This document shows, in pieces, positions 38,441 through 48,084 of a stretch of 64,000 bases of DNA; within the stretch, counting starts at the first letter, position 1, and every line of letters starts with the position of its first letter. The notes below the pieces were generated by a model. The model did no database searches. It saw only the letters and a program-made list of their open reading frames with translations, and was not told the DNA's origin. Both the position numbers and the translations under genes were made by a program. Source of the stretch: Paragonimus westermani (taxonomy: Eukaryota; Platyhelminthes; Trematoda; Plagiorchiida; Troglotrematidae); the NCBI GenBank assembly GCA_008508345.1, contig QNGE01001244.1, forward strand, positions 116,889 through 180,888, in the 5' to 3' direction.

Positions 38441-41062
38441 GACAAGCACAAGGTTCATCCGAGCCACCACAACCGATCAATTATGACAAAGCATCGTCAC
38501 AGGGTGCGTTTAAGCTATATCGTTCAGTTGATGGCCAGATTGGTGAGCTTAAGGGAAATTCCAAATAAATTCCGCAGTTCAAAAAAGTTAGTTGAGTAAA
38601 GTAGGCTCATTTTCCGAGTTCTCAGACACCTGAATTTAGATCGTGGTGACCAACAACATAACGACTTAAACACATGGTCAACTGATTAGGCGCACATTTT
38701 CACATACTTCCGTGGTCAATATGTCTGCGTACACCTAACCGTCGATAGCTTGATGATCTAGACGCCGTCTGTAACTTTAGAAGACACATGTAGCTAACAT
38801 ATAGTTAACTAACAACTCTTGTCTTGAACGATTCTTGAAAGAGGGGCCACAGCTGTCTTGTACGCCTTTTAGAATACGAGGTTTTCGTTCTCAGTGATAC
38901 ACGGAATCAAACGAGGACAGGACGATATCAGTTTACCTAAACCTAAACTATGAGAAAGATCCCGTCAATTGGGACCCGATACCGTGCATTCAGTAATAGG
39001 ACGTCGTCATTACCAAGGTGAGGAAGCTCTCGAAGGCAGGTAAAAAACTGGAAACAGTTCAGAAGTAAAAACTTCCAACCTAAACGTTACAGTTTCCAAG
39101 TTAAATTAGCGTTGCCTAGAAGTTATTCCAATAAGATCTAGCGTGCTACTTGAGAGTAAACATCACAAAAGCGATAGAACAGCTGTAAACCTTATACAAT
39201 ATCAACCAGATAGCGGATATCGATACTTCAGACAGGATAGAATGCGTATAAGCTACGTCCAAAATACGGACAAGTCGCCCAATGTAAAAAACGGGAAAAT
39301 CAACTGCCAATGATGCATTGATGATTCTGTTCTGATCTGTGTAACCCGACTGTTTCCAGCAAGTGACTGAATAAAGTAGGTTACATGACCAAAAGCACAC
39401 TTCACATGCAGGTCTGACAATGAGAAAAAGCTTTTACAGCTGTCACGGATTAAAGCCCAGCTACGTTCGGACTGCAATAGTCTTCGTAATTAGTCGTCTG
39501 GCTCCTCTTTTAGTTACAGTGAGAATGTGAACTAATCACTACATAGACTGGATTGCAGTTTTCTGCATTTGAGCATACTTACAAGCTAGCCCTTTTCTAA
39601 AATAAGCAACATACTCGAGCACTTCTGTAGTGTACATCACTGGCAAGACAGGGAATTGAGCTCTACTCTACGTTCTTATAAAGTAATTATGTTGACTGTT
39701 GTGTCACTTGACCATACTTTATTCATGACGGGATTACCATAGCTAAGCGTCCAATCACAATCGCATGAGTGCTGCTTAGCAAAAACGAGACAGAAGAAAA
39801 CAGCGCTGGTTTTGGCGATTCTAGATAAGGTCGTCAGTTTCAAGACAACCAGTCAGTCCAACAAAGCTTGGTACGGTTTCTTCTCTGCCCATGTGATTGG
39901 CACAGTTGAACGACGATAGTCTCAATCAGAAATAGTCCACGAGGCACAACGACTCAGTTTGAGTACGAAATGAGGGCACAACCCGGTCGTGTTAATCACG
40001 CGACTAAGTGATTTCATGTCCTGAATTTTTGGCAGTAAGTGCCAATATGGTAGCGTGCTGTGCACGTCATCCCATTTGACATAGGATAACTGGAGGAGAA
40101 CGCTTCGTTTGGATGATCTCAAGCGTCTAATTTTTCGAGCCAAATAACAGGGTCAACTGATGACAGACAGCAAACACTCAAGAAACTCGGCGATTACTAC
40201 TAACATTTTTACAACCGTTAGGATTTCTAAAAAGAGCGCTCGACGATATAGTGGTTCACCCGTTACAGAAGCATCACTGTTCTAGTTTATGAACAATCAG
40301 CATAAGATTTCCGTGAACAAATTGTCATGCAAATACTACAAGCCAGCCATAACCACCATCGCCACCAACATCAGCACCGAGATCGCATTACGGACAAAGT
40401 GAAGTCACATGCCAAGCAAAACGGTCAAGTAACATGCTGGCATTCGCAAAACAGTCCGAAAAATCTCACAGTTCCGATCAGACAGTACCCAGAAAGGAGT
40501 CACGTGATGCGCATTAAACATTCCCCATGCCCAGAAAAGATCCGATCTGGAATGTGAAGAAACTAAGATCATAAGCAGGCCAATGCCAACTGTAAAATGG
40601 AGCTAGCAGATTCGACCCAGTTGCAAAGTAGTCACAAATCAGCCAGAGCAGGAAGACTGTCGGTGCAAATCGATAAACAACGTGCGACACGCACTTGAGG
40701 GTAGAAGAACTATCTATAAGTTGAACAGTGGGTCAGCAGTTTTGACGCGAATATAACACTACAATTCGATGAGACAGATCTGAAGAACTATCGAGCATGT
40801 GAACAATTTCGGTTCACTTACGGATTTTGGCAACACGTCAATGCGTAGCTAAGCATTTTAATTCACTTCTAAACCTAACGTCTTCATGGTATTTAGAGAA
40901 CTCCCAGAGGCATGTCAATCAAGTGTGTACACTCAGCCCATTGTCGAAAAATACAGTGAGTTAGTCACTAATAAGAAAGGTCCACGCAGCTTCTGAAACT
41001 AGACTGTACATGAAATACCAATATCCGGTACATTTTGGTCACATGGACATCATCGAACTGAG
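38441..41062. other. No recognisable gene
   Basis: Open frames are all below 85 codons and unrecognised. A CACCATCG-rich stretch near 40350-40380 gives a His-rich translation that is probably chance. Confidence 0.5.
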
Positions 41063-41340
41063 ATGGGAATACAAATGCAGGATGAAGGTAAAGACGTTAT
41101 CGAAAAAGTCAACAGTCTGTATAGTTCACCTATTCTCGGGATGAACAAATCTAACGGAAAATATCGCCTGCACGAGGAGTTTCGAAGATTGAACGAGGTT
41201 ACACAGAACAGAGTTGCAGCAGTATCGTCGGATATTGATAGTTTCGGTAAACTGCAATAGTCGGAGTCGTTGGCAGTCCTCAATTTACACTCGGGCAATC
41301 AAATCTGCGGATCTCGAGAAGACCGCGTCTAAAACGGATA
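41063..41340 (+). pseudogene. Ty3/gypsy-type LTR retrotransposon RT remnant
   Basis: The frame gives SSPILGMNKSNGKYRLHEEF followed by RRLNEV, fitting the first RT block of Ty3/gypsy elements (SPIV-x-V-x-KK-x-G-x-R-x-C-x-DYR-x-LN). After one TAG stop at 41258-41260 the same frame continues with LAVLNLHSGNQI at about 41273-41308, matching motif A (LDL-x-SGYWQ). There the catalytic Asp is Asn (LNLHSG at 41279-41296) and Tyr-Trp is lost. SREDRV corresponds to the usual xxEDRxKTAF. Beyond about 41340 the similarity fades. No protease, RNase H, integrase or LTR was recognised nearby, so this is an old fragment. Confidence 0.6.
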
Positions 41341-42084
41341 ATAAACAGTGCCAAATCAAGCATTCGCCGTTAGGCCTGTAAGGAGAACCGTTCGCATTTC
41401 AAAGTTCGTCGGTTCACTTGAAAAAAAAGATCGGGCAGTGTAACAGCACACGAAGTCGATATTATGGTATTTAACAAAGCAGTACGATGACAGCGTTAGG
41501 ACAATGTCCCGTGGAGAGTGGTCAACCTCTTGGCAAAAGAGGAAAAGACTCCGACAAACAACGAAAACGCCCTTGTGTTATAAAGCCACACAGCCCAGGT
41601 ACATCAAGACGCATGATGGATATACGATGGAACAAAGGACATGCTGGCCGAAAACGAAAAACGATAACGGCTTAGGTGGGTGTCTGCCGACAAGGTCCAC
41701 CATTGAAAGGCGGAAGCTGCCTCTGCAACAGACCGAAATAGCTGAAATCAGGAAACCCCGATTGGTGGTTATAATGGACCCCAGTTCCAATGAATGCTTA
41801 CAGCTCTCGTTAAGGCAGAACACTATACCCGCCGAAGTGGAGTAAGCGGAGTTCTACATCCGAAGACTACCATAGCAGAAGACGCGATGACGAAGCACAT
41901 GGTAGCAAACCATGGCGAACAAAGAAGTTCCCGTTCTGGCCACGGTGCGGTGAACCCAACTGACCTTCGGTGAATCAAGACACTGGAATATAGTCCAATA
42001 CAACAATTTATCCGAAGAAATGTTCGGTGAAAGAGGAACAGTTAATCGAAATTTGGAAGGCTCGGATGCGGACGCAAGAGGGGG
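41341..42084. other. No recognisable gene
   Basis: A 113-codon plus-strand frame at 41504-41845 is basic and unrecognised. It lies downstream of the gypsy RT remnant and could be decayed element sequence, but no motif supports that. Confidence 0.4.
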
Positions 42085-42185
42085 TCAGTAGCTCAGAGGC
42101 TTGGTAAGGTCAACATGTTCAACCCAAAAAAATATCGGCATCATCAGATCACAAACTTCGGCTGTCCAGGTTCAAGATATTTCCC
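42085..42185 (+). repeat. Possible tRNA-derived SINE relic
   Basis: GTAGCTCAGAGGCTTGGTAA is a good A box at about 42090; a B-box-like CCAGGTTCAAGATAT follows near 42166-42180. The spacing, near 70 bases, is long for a tRNA but within SINE range after insertions. Confidence 0.4.
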
Positions 42186-43789
42186 GACTGGACAGAGCCC
42201 GGAAGATAGGAACGAGTGGAATGATGAAAAAACGACTACCTGTCGGTGAATCACCAGAGTAGTATGAGACGCTTGAAGAGCAATGCCAGAACAGAGGTGT
42301 CGATTCAGAGCTCAACACTGGGTTGGCAAGATTAATCGCTAGTGGATGATGGGAAGTCAGGGAACCACAGAAAGGGAACAAGTGTTATACTACTGAGCGT
42401 CATTGGCGAGTAGCACGGCATCAACAGAAAATGTGCTGAAAGTAATGACAATTATGGGCGACGGCCGGATCAAAAAGTGGAAGCGACAAGCAGAAACATG
42501 TAACCGTTTTAATTGGAACTTGACAGCAAACAAACTAGCGTTGCATGATTGGTAACGGACGCGGAGACTTATCGGACGGACAAGATAGGTTTACCAGCGT
42601 CTTCGGGTGTTTCACGTACCTGATAGCCACTATACCTTGTGGGAGTTAACTGTCAGGTCGAGTCTTTCACAATCATAACACTGGGAAGTGTATTTCTTCT
42701 TATACTTATGGAAATATAAAAGCTAAGCAACGGTATCAAACATTGAGGTACTGCATGTAACGAGTATGGTGACGTTTTGGGCTGGTCACACTGGACTGAA
42801 ACTTCCACGAACTACAACACAATAACTGGAATCATAATGAAACTATTACAAATAAAATTGAACATGGTTGAAGCAGAAGTAACCGTGGAAAATATGGTCG
42901 ACACTTCGGATGGTCGGTTAGAACAAAAGCAAAAAAACGCTGAAAGCCGCCTAATATGTCAATCACTGTTTGTTGTCAAAGTGGACCGATTATCTGACCT
43001 GTGCATGATCATCGTTGCGTCAAAGTCTGTCATCAGAGACCAGGGTACCGTTGACTTAAGGATGTCGAAAACAGTTGCAAGCTAACGATAAACATGTCAC
43101 GGATATTCATCAACTGGTCGTACAAGAGGGAGCTTCTTTCGTTAAGAAAACAATTGTGTAACACAATAAAATGGAGTATATCCTCAGGTAAGACTGTTTA
43201 ACCAACGGGAAAAATAATCGATTAGGTTTTATGCTTTGTCGACATCGCTGTCGGCAGGAATAGTCTCCAAATCGAGAACGTCAAAACACATGAGCAAGTG
43301 AGACAAGGATTACGAGATGTAACGAATTTAGCGACCGTGGTAAAAATGTAACAGACTCACTGGGGACTTAGCAAATTAGGATTCTCATGGCTGTCAAGAT
43401 GAAATGAAAAATCAGAAAATCCAATTGTCATGTTTCAGCTGCACCTAGACCTATGAGTCTGGCTTCCGGAAAACCTCACAGTGATCCGGCTGTTATCTAT
43501 TTTTCAAAGTGAAGTGAGTTACGTCAATAGTTGACAGATGTTAGACCGATTAGAGGGTTTTTAGTGGCCAGATAATTCGACGAATTTTGCATATAAGTAT
43601 GGGAAATTATTTCGTTTTGGTCAATTGACCGATGGTTTAAGCAAACAGCCTACACTCTACCGAGAGTAACTTTGAAGCACAAACACCAAATGCATGTGAT
43701 CATTCTTCAAGGTTGACTACAAGACCTGACGGTGAACCGCAGTCTGAAATTTAACATCAGTAAGCTGGCTAACTAGTCTTACGAGCCGA
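42186..43789. other. No recognisable gene
   Basis: A 102-codon plus-strand frame at 42777-43085 has a Val/Lys/Asp-rich composition but no motif. Nothing else was identified. Confidence 0.45.
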
Positions 43790-43871
43790 GTGGATAAGTG
43801 TTGCAACTAGGCCAGCCATCGCCAGAATGAAATGCGTTCAGAGTGTTACGAGTTCAAACAGAAAAACACCC
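43790..43871 (+). repeat. tRNA-derived relic, Leu/Ser-like A box
   Basis: GAGCCGAGTGGATAAGTG resembles the A box of class II tRNAs (GGCCGAGTGGTTAAG). ACGAGTTCAAACAG about 55-60 bases later resembles a B box. The spacing suits a tRNA with a long variable arm, but acceptor ends do not pair. Called a pseudogene or SINE head. Confidence 0.45.
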
Positions 43872-44085
43872 GATCACAGAGTGTAAAATAACCAATTGCT
43901 GCTTTGTGGCCGTAACCAGTAGGAACTGAGAAGCCGCTGTGTGTTCATTCAAAGTAACGAGATGTCGACATGTTTCATGTCAATTCTACTGATCGCCGTC
44001 ACAAGTGCCATTTAAAAGACAAGTAGCTAGGACAATGAGAGTTACAGCGCATAAAGCGAACAGTCGCAGATTTGAAACTTCTTCA

Positions 44086-44126
44086 GACTACATCTACCTG
44101 AACAGTGCAAACAAAGACGAAACAGG
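44086..44126 (+). repeat. Short dispersed repeat, partner of 13021-13061
   Basis: A 41-base stretch matching 13021-13061 at 32 of 41 positions. The ends ACCTG and CAGGT can pair around an A-rich loop. It lies about 50 bases before the foldback. Confidence 0.4.
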
Positions 44127-44210
44127 TTTCTGATGGTTGAGAACAGTGGTGATGTTGTTCGTAGCTCGGGTTGATGGTTTTGGTATTGATATGTTCGCCA
44201 AGCTTGGTAT

Positions 44211-44260
44211 TTAGGTTGCAAACGTTTCATCACCAAGCGAAGTGACATCATCAGTGTGTG
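44211..44260 (-). ncRNA. Hammerhead-like motif, foldback left arm
   Basis: On the minus strand: CTGATGA (44254-44248), stem II TCACT-loop-GGTGA (with one T-G pair), GAAA (44228-44225), CG, T, then TTGCAACC. The core is complete and ACGT could pair between molecules. Stem I is weak here: only two adjacent pairs (CA with TG) can be drawn. It belongs to the same sequence class as the right-arm copy but differs from the 4.5-kb family. Confidence 0.55.
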
Positions 44261-44318
44261 AGTGTTTCAGCGTATAGTTTTGAATGTGGCGTTTGGTGAA
44301 GTTGGATCGATGCCTGCT

Positions 44319-44326
44319 CTTATATA
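44319..44326 (-). promoter_or_regulatory. TATA-bearing hairpin, left arm
   Basis: On the minus strand CTGCT-ATATAAG-AGCAG forms a five-pair hairpin with TATATAAG in and beside the loop. The same palindrome is kept in the right arm. A pol II promoter role is an inference from the TATA match alone. Confidence 0.35.
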
Positions 44327-44410
44327 GCAGAGTGGGTTGATCTACTGGTCTGAATTCTGGTTGGTCGCTTTCTGTCGTGTTTGGCCTGACCCACCATTGG
44401 TTGATTTTGT

Positions 44411-44490
44411 CGCTTCGTAGTTCAGCTGGTAGAGCCCTTGCCGCGTTGAGGTATGCTGTGTCTGTCGCTGGTTCGAATCCAGCCGAAGCC
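44411..44490 (+). tRNA. tRNA-like unit 1 (tRNA-derived, Ala-like)
   Basis: Acceptor GCTTCG (44412-44417) pairs with CGAAGC (44484-44489). A D arm GTTC/GAGC with loop AGCTGGTA follows, giving the A box TAGTTCAGCTGG. The T arm is perfect: GCTGG/CCAGC around TTCGAAT, giving the B box GGTTCGAATCC. Between D and T arms there are about 30 bases, 8 more than usual, and the anticodon arm is abnormal: the stem has a T-T mismatch and the 7-base loop GCGTTGA lacks the invariant T before the anticodon. The run AGAGCCCTTGC resembles the AGAGCGCTTGC of alanine tRNAs. It is best read as a tRNA-derived pol III promoter unit and not as a decoding tRNA. A second unit follows directly. Confidence 0.6.
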
Positions 44491-44498
44491 CCGACTGT

Positions 44499-44576
44499 GG
44501 CTTCGTAGTTCAGCTGGTAGAGCGCTTGCCGCGTTGAGGCATGCTGTCTGTCGCTGGTCCGGATCCAGCCGAAACC
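44499..44576 (+). tRNA. tRNA-like unit 2 (tRNA-derived, Ala-like)
   Basis: A second copy of the preceding unit, starting 88 bases after it. GCTTCG (44500-44505) pairs with CGAAAC (44570-44575) with one mismatch. The A box and AGAGCGCTTGCC are kept; the T loop has changed from TTCGAAT to TCCGGAT, so the B box is decayed. The anticodon arm shows the same enlargement as unit 1, so that form predates the duplication. Both units lie in the 194-base spacer of the foldback. Confidence 0.6.
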
Positions 44577-44694
44577 CTGACATTGTACATCAGGTCAAAG
44601 CTCAATTGCGACAAAATCAACCAATGGTGGATCAGGCCAAACACGACAGAAAGCGATCAACGAGAATTCAGACCAGTAGGTCGACCCACTCTGC

Positions 44695-44702
44695 TATATA
44701 AG
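44695..44702 (+). promoter_or_regulatory. TATA-bearing hairpin, right arm
   Basis: TATATAAG inside CTGCTATATAAGAGCAG, preserved from the left arm. It lies about 65 bases upstream of the hammerhead motif. Confidence 0.35.
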
Positions 44703-44759
44703 AGCAGGCATCGATCCAACTTCACCAAACGCCACATTCAAAACTATACGCTGAAACAC

Positions 44760-44806
44760 TCACGCACTGATGATGTCACCTAGCTTGGTGATGAAATGTT
44801 TGCAAC
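44760..44806 (+). ncRNA. Hammerhead-like motif, foldback right arm
   Basis: CTGATGA (44767-44773), stem II TCACC (44776-44780) with GGTGA (44787-44791) around a six-base loop, GAAA (44793-44796), then TGTTTGC. Stem I can form three pairs (GCA with TGC). The helix III palindrome ACGT of the left arm has become ATGT, so this copy may be weaker in its minimal helix III, though stem I is slightly better. Confidence 0.55.
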
Positions 44807-44844
44807 CTAAATGCCAAGCTCGGCGAACATATCAATACCGAAAC

Positions 44845-47835
44845 GAAACAGGTTGTGATGCATCAGCATTGGGATGCGCATTATGAAACATTACAATAAA
44901 ACGATTATCAGCTGTGTTCAAAAAGCCTATTGCTTATGTTCAACATAGGCTAATTTACCTTGTTGGCATACTTGAGAAAGTTACAAAGCTATCACGAAAA
45001 ATTCAGTGTTAATGAGTTTATTCACGAAGATATGAGGCAACTGGATGTGTTTGATGGTACCCTCATGAAGGTGACATGATACCCATTTCTGTACAGAGGT
45101 TCGTGAAATCCTCAAAACATTAACTCTGCAACTCGATTTACAAGTTCGAAGCATACAACTAGCTTGTCGTTTCAGATTTCGGCTTGATATGAAACTTACT
45201 TATGATCTATCCGTGAAAAGATACATCCGCCGATGAGTCACCTTGTCTGCCGATGTGCGTGAATAATCCTAGGGAATCGAATTCCCCTCACTGACAGCAG
45301 CATGGCAATTGTTGCTCAGCGTGGTTACACAAACGTGGAACAAGTGAAGACATGAACCATAGTTTTTAAAGATAGGAGAAGAAAGAATTAGGCCTAATGT
45401 ACAAAGACCCTGCAGTCAAAATCAAGGAACTGACAATTAGCAAACAGACAACAGAGTCGTAACCGCAAAACATCTCCTCATTGTGGCATTCACAGCTGCA
45501 CAAACTTAATCACACTTAGCTCACAGATCAACTAGCTAAAAGAATAACATTCATGCCACTGAAGCTGATGAGCCGCCAACTATCCTGATGTCTTCAGTTA
45601 GTGACACAGCTTGGATCATTAGGATCCTGGCTCAGAAGTAGGACCCTACATAAACTGTCTTCATACCATGTCATTATTTGGTAACCTTCAACTCTGTGAC
45701 AGTCGCTTGCGGTATCAATGCAGAGTGCACGACGTGGACAACCATCAGCTTACATGCTTAATGCACCACCCGAACACCATAATATGTGTATCCTTGAGAA
45801 CCGAGTGAATGAACTTGCCTGCTTTCAGTTATCAAATGTCTCCGTTCTAAATTCATCGCTGTTTTCGCGCTTATGCCACCCAGTACTGACTGTGGCTGAA
45901 TGTAGTCACCGATGGAACAGTGTCTGGATACGGCTTACGTCTTGCCAATTGTGTGGCGACGTTTCGCAGCTATAAGGCAACAGTGCTCTCAGAGTGCCTT
46001 ATATATGTGCCTCTTGGATATCAGAGTGGTGTAGTTATGCTGGCAAACTTGATTGGAGGGAACCGCCCTGGGCCGGGGGCGAGAGCAACCAATTCACAGA
46101 CTATGCCCTCGCAGAATTTCATATGAATTCCCAAAAACAAAGACAAACCTAAATGTACATGGCACTGGAAATTGTTCGGACCCGAGCGAACATAAAATGC
46201 GTGTAGAAACGCATACACCTGAGAACAAAAGATGTTTAACAAAATAACAATGTTACGATAACGACAGTATTTTCGGAGGAATTCACGATTGCTAATTGAT
46301 GACCTGGTGATGTTTTAAACCAGAGATCGAAAGCATTCTAAACGTAAGCGAAATAGTTGACGGCTCGTACTATTCGTCACAGTTGTTTGGCAGCTAATCA
46401 TCAGCGACAACCACCAATTCACTGCTGCTTTTGATGATGACGACGATGGTGATGGCACTGAAGGGATATAAATGGTTGGATTGTTTCAGCTGCCGAAAGA
46501 ACTTCGAGCATTTACCGGCCTCTTTTGAGTTGTATGTGTGCGGTTTGACGAATTTATCATCAACCTGCCCTACGCATCCGTTTGTCCATAATAGTCTTGG
46601 GTGGCTTTTCAATTGGCCAGCTCATTTCATGTCACACTCCATCCTCAAAGTACACGAAATACGGTGTGAACAGTAAACGACAGTGCCATTTTTCTACACA
46701 CGAAATCGTATATTTCACTCTATCAGTTTCCATGGGACACGGTTGTCAAGACGGACAAGGGAAAACAACTGAATCCAGGATACCACTCAATGAACGATGT
46801 TTGAGCGCACCTCACTGTGTGTGTGTGTATACATATATACTTAAGCCACATCGGCTTTTCTTCTCCGTAGCTATAGGGGAACACAAACTTGTAAAATGCA
46901 CTATTTGCTGCATAGCGTCTCCAAAAGTAGGTTTCCAAAATCTAGTTACAACCCACAGCCTGTGAACGTGTGTGGGTTCATACGTGGGAATGACTTGCGC
47001 CTGTCGATTGACCTGTGTTCCAGCTATTGGATAGTTAATATCGTGATTACGTGGTCAAATTGTTTGCATCTTTTCCCTTCTCGTCCACACAGTCCATCAC
47101 CACTCGATTTGTCCGTCGCCCCCATGACTGGCGTGCTCTCACTTCTTTGCCAACTCGAATCCAGTTGAGCGGTTCAACTGGCCTTGATATGAAAATCCAA
47201 GGTCACTGATCCCAATTATTGCCCACCGTGCTCAGTTGCCTGCAACAATCTAATGTAATTTCACACACTAACGGGTACATGAGCACAACCACAATTTCGG
47301 CTGCAGAAATTAGTTTTAGATCGTTATGCTAGCGTTATTTATAAAAAAGGGTTCTAGATTTTCGTGCAGTACGAATCAACCTACCGCAAACCTAACCTGT
47401 TTCACTCGTAAGTTATAAAGTGAGCAATCACCATCATCTTCACCAATAGAACGAATAAACTTTGCAAATCAAGTGATTCATCAAAATTAGAGAAAAGCTA
47501 TTCACGAACCCGTATTGTGTCATTTCTACCACAATACGCTTGAGCGCACATCGGTGGAACGAAAACAAGACCTAACTTTTTTAATACAATATGCTGGTAT
47601 CGTGTCACGAGGGGGTCTTTTAAAAAGTCCCCCCTTCCTCTCAAACGGAATTCACTTCGGTTAGATAATGCAACAGAACGATTGCTGATGCAACGTAAGA
47701 AACAGATCTCTGTATACTGCATAGACGAATCGAAATGCTAAGTCTACGAAGTCATTTGTAAGTGTGAAACCAGCTGACAACTGAAAGCATGTATCTGAAC
47801 GTAAGAGGCACTCACAACATTAACAAAGGTCCTTC
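44845..47835. other. No recognisable gene; GT run
   Basis: A short GT run lies near 46817-46830. A 127-codon frame at 46582-46965 spans it and shows no motif. Frames at 45718-45975 and 46021-46242 are unrecognised. Confidence 0.5.
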
Positions 47836-47858
47836 GTTAATGTGATTTCGATTACAGC

Positions 47859-47899
47859 ACTCCTGAGGAAGGCCACCCGAGGTGGTTGGAACGTAGAGT
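47859..47899 (+). ncRNA. Degenerate hammerhead ribozyme, copy 2
   Basis: ACTC (47859-47862), CTGAGGA (47863-47869), stem II CCACC/GGTGG, then GGAA where GAAA is expected (47888-47891), CGTA and GAGT. The second core has a G in place of A13, so cleavage is not expected. The repeat after the N lacks CTGAG and holds no complete motif. Confidence 0.55.
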
Positions 47900-47937
47900 A
47901 TTATAACTTGCTCGTAACGTGTTATTCTCAATCTGTC

Positions 47938-47938
47938 N
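47938..47938. other. Single N flanked by an exact 70-base duplication
   Basis: The 70 bases before and after this base are identical. A true tandem duplication this exact with one unresolved base is possible but an overlap not merged at a contig join is likelier. Confidence 0.8.
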
Positions 47939-48084
47939 GAAGGCCACCCGAGGTGGTTGGAACGTAGAGTATTATAACTTGCTCGTAACGTGTTATTCTC
48001 AATCTGTCTATCAATAACATGTTAAAGATGACGCCCAAACTGGTTGATTTCATTTGTACTAAATTTGGTGCGGATATTTTACAG

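Larger units (their letters stand above)
44177..44413 (-). repeat. Left arm of a 237-base foldback
   Basis: This arm is the reverse complement, with scattered substitutions, of 44608-44844; both arms are 237 bases long. Read on the minus strand it starts GCGACAAAATCAACC, passes a TATATAAG hairpin, an ACTTCACCAAACGCCACATT stretch and a hammerhead-like core, and ends TCGGCGAACATATCAATACC-like. It probably represents a PLE-type terminal repeat present twice in opposite orientation. Confidence 0.85.
44608..44844 (+). repeat. Right arm of a 237-base foldback
   Basis: Reverse complement of 44177-44413 with scattered substitutions, separated from it by 194 bases holding the two tRNA-like units. The arms are similar but not identical, so the duplication is not very recent, and an assembly artefact that mirrors reads would give identical arms. 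Confidence 0.85.
47836..48084 (+). repeat. PLE-type hammerhead repeat, copy 2, with internal duplication
   Basis: This shares its start with the 4.5-kb copy and its downstream part (TGACGCCCAAACTGG, then ACTAAATTTGGTGCGGATAT) with the minus-strand copy at 52262-52432. A 70-base segment, 47868-47937, is repeated exactly at 47939-48008 with a single N between, which looks like an assembly join. Confidence 0.65.
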
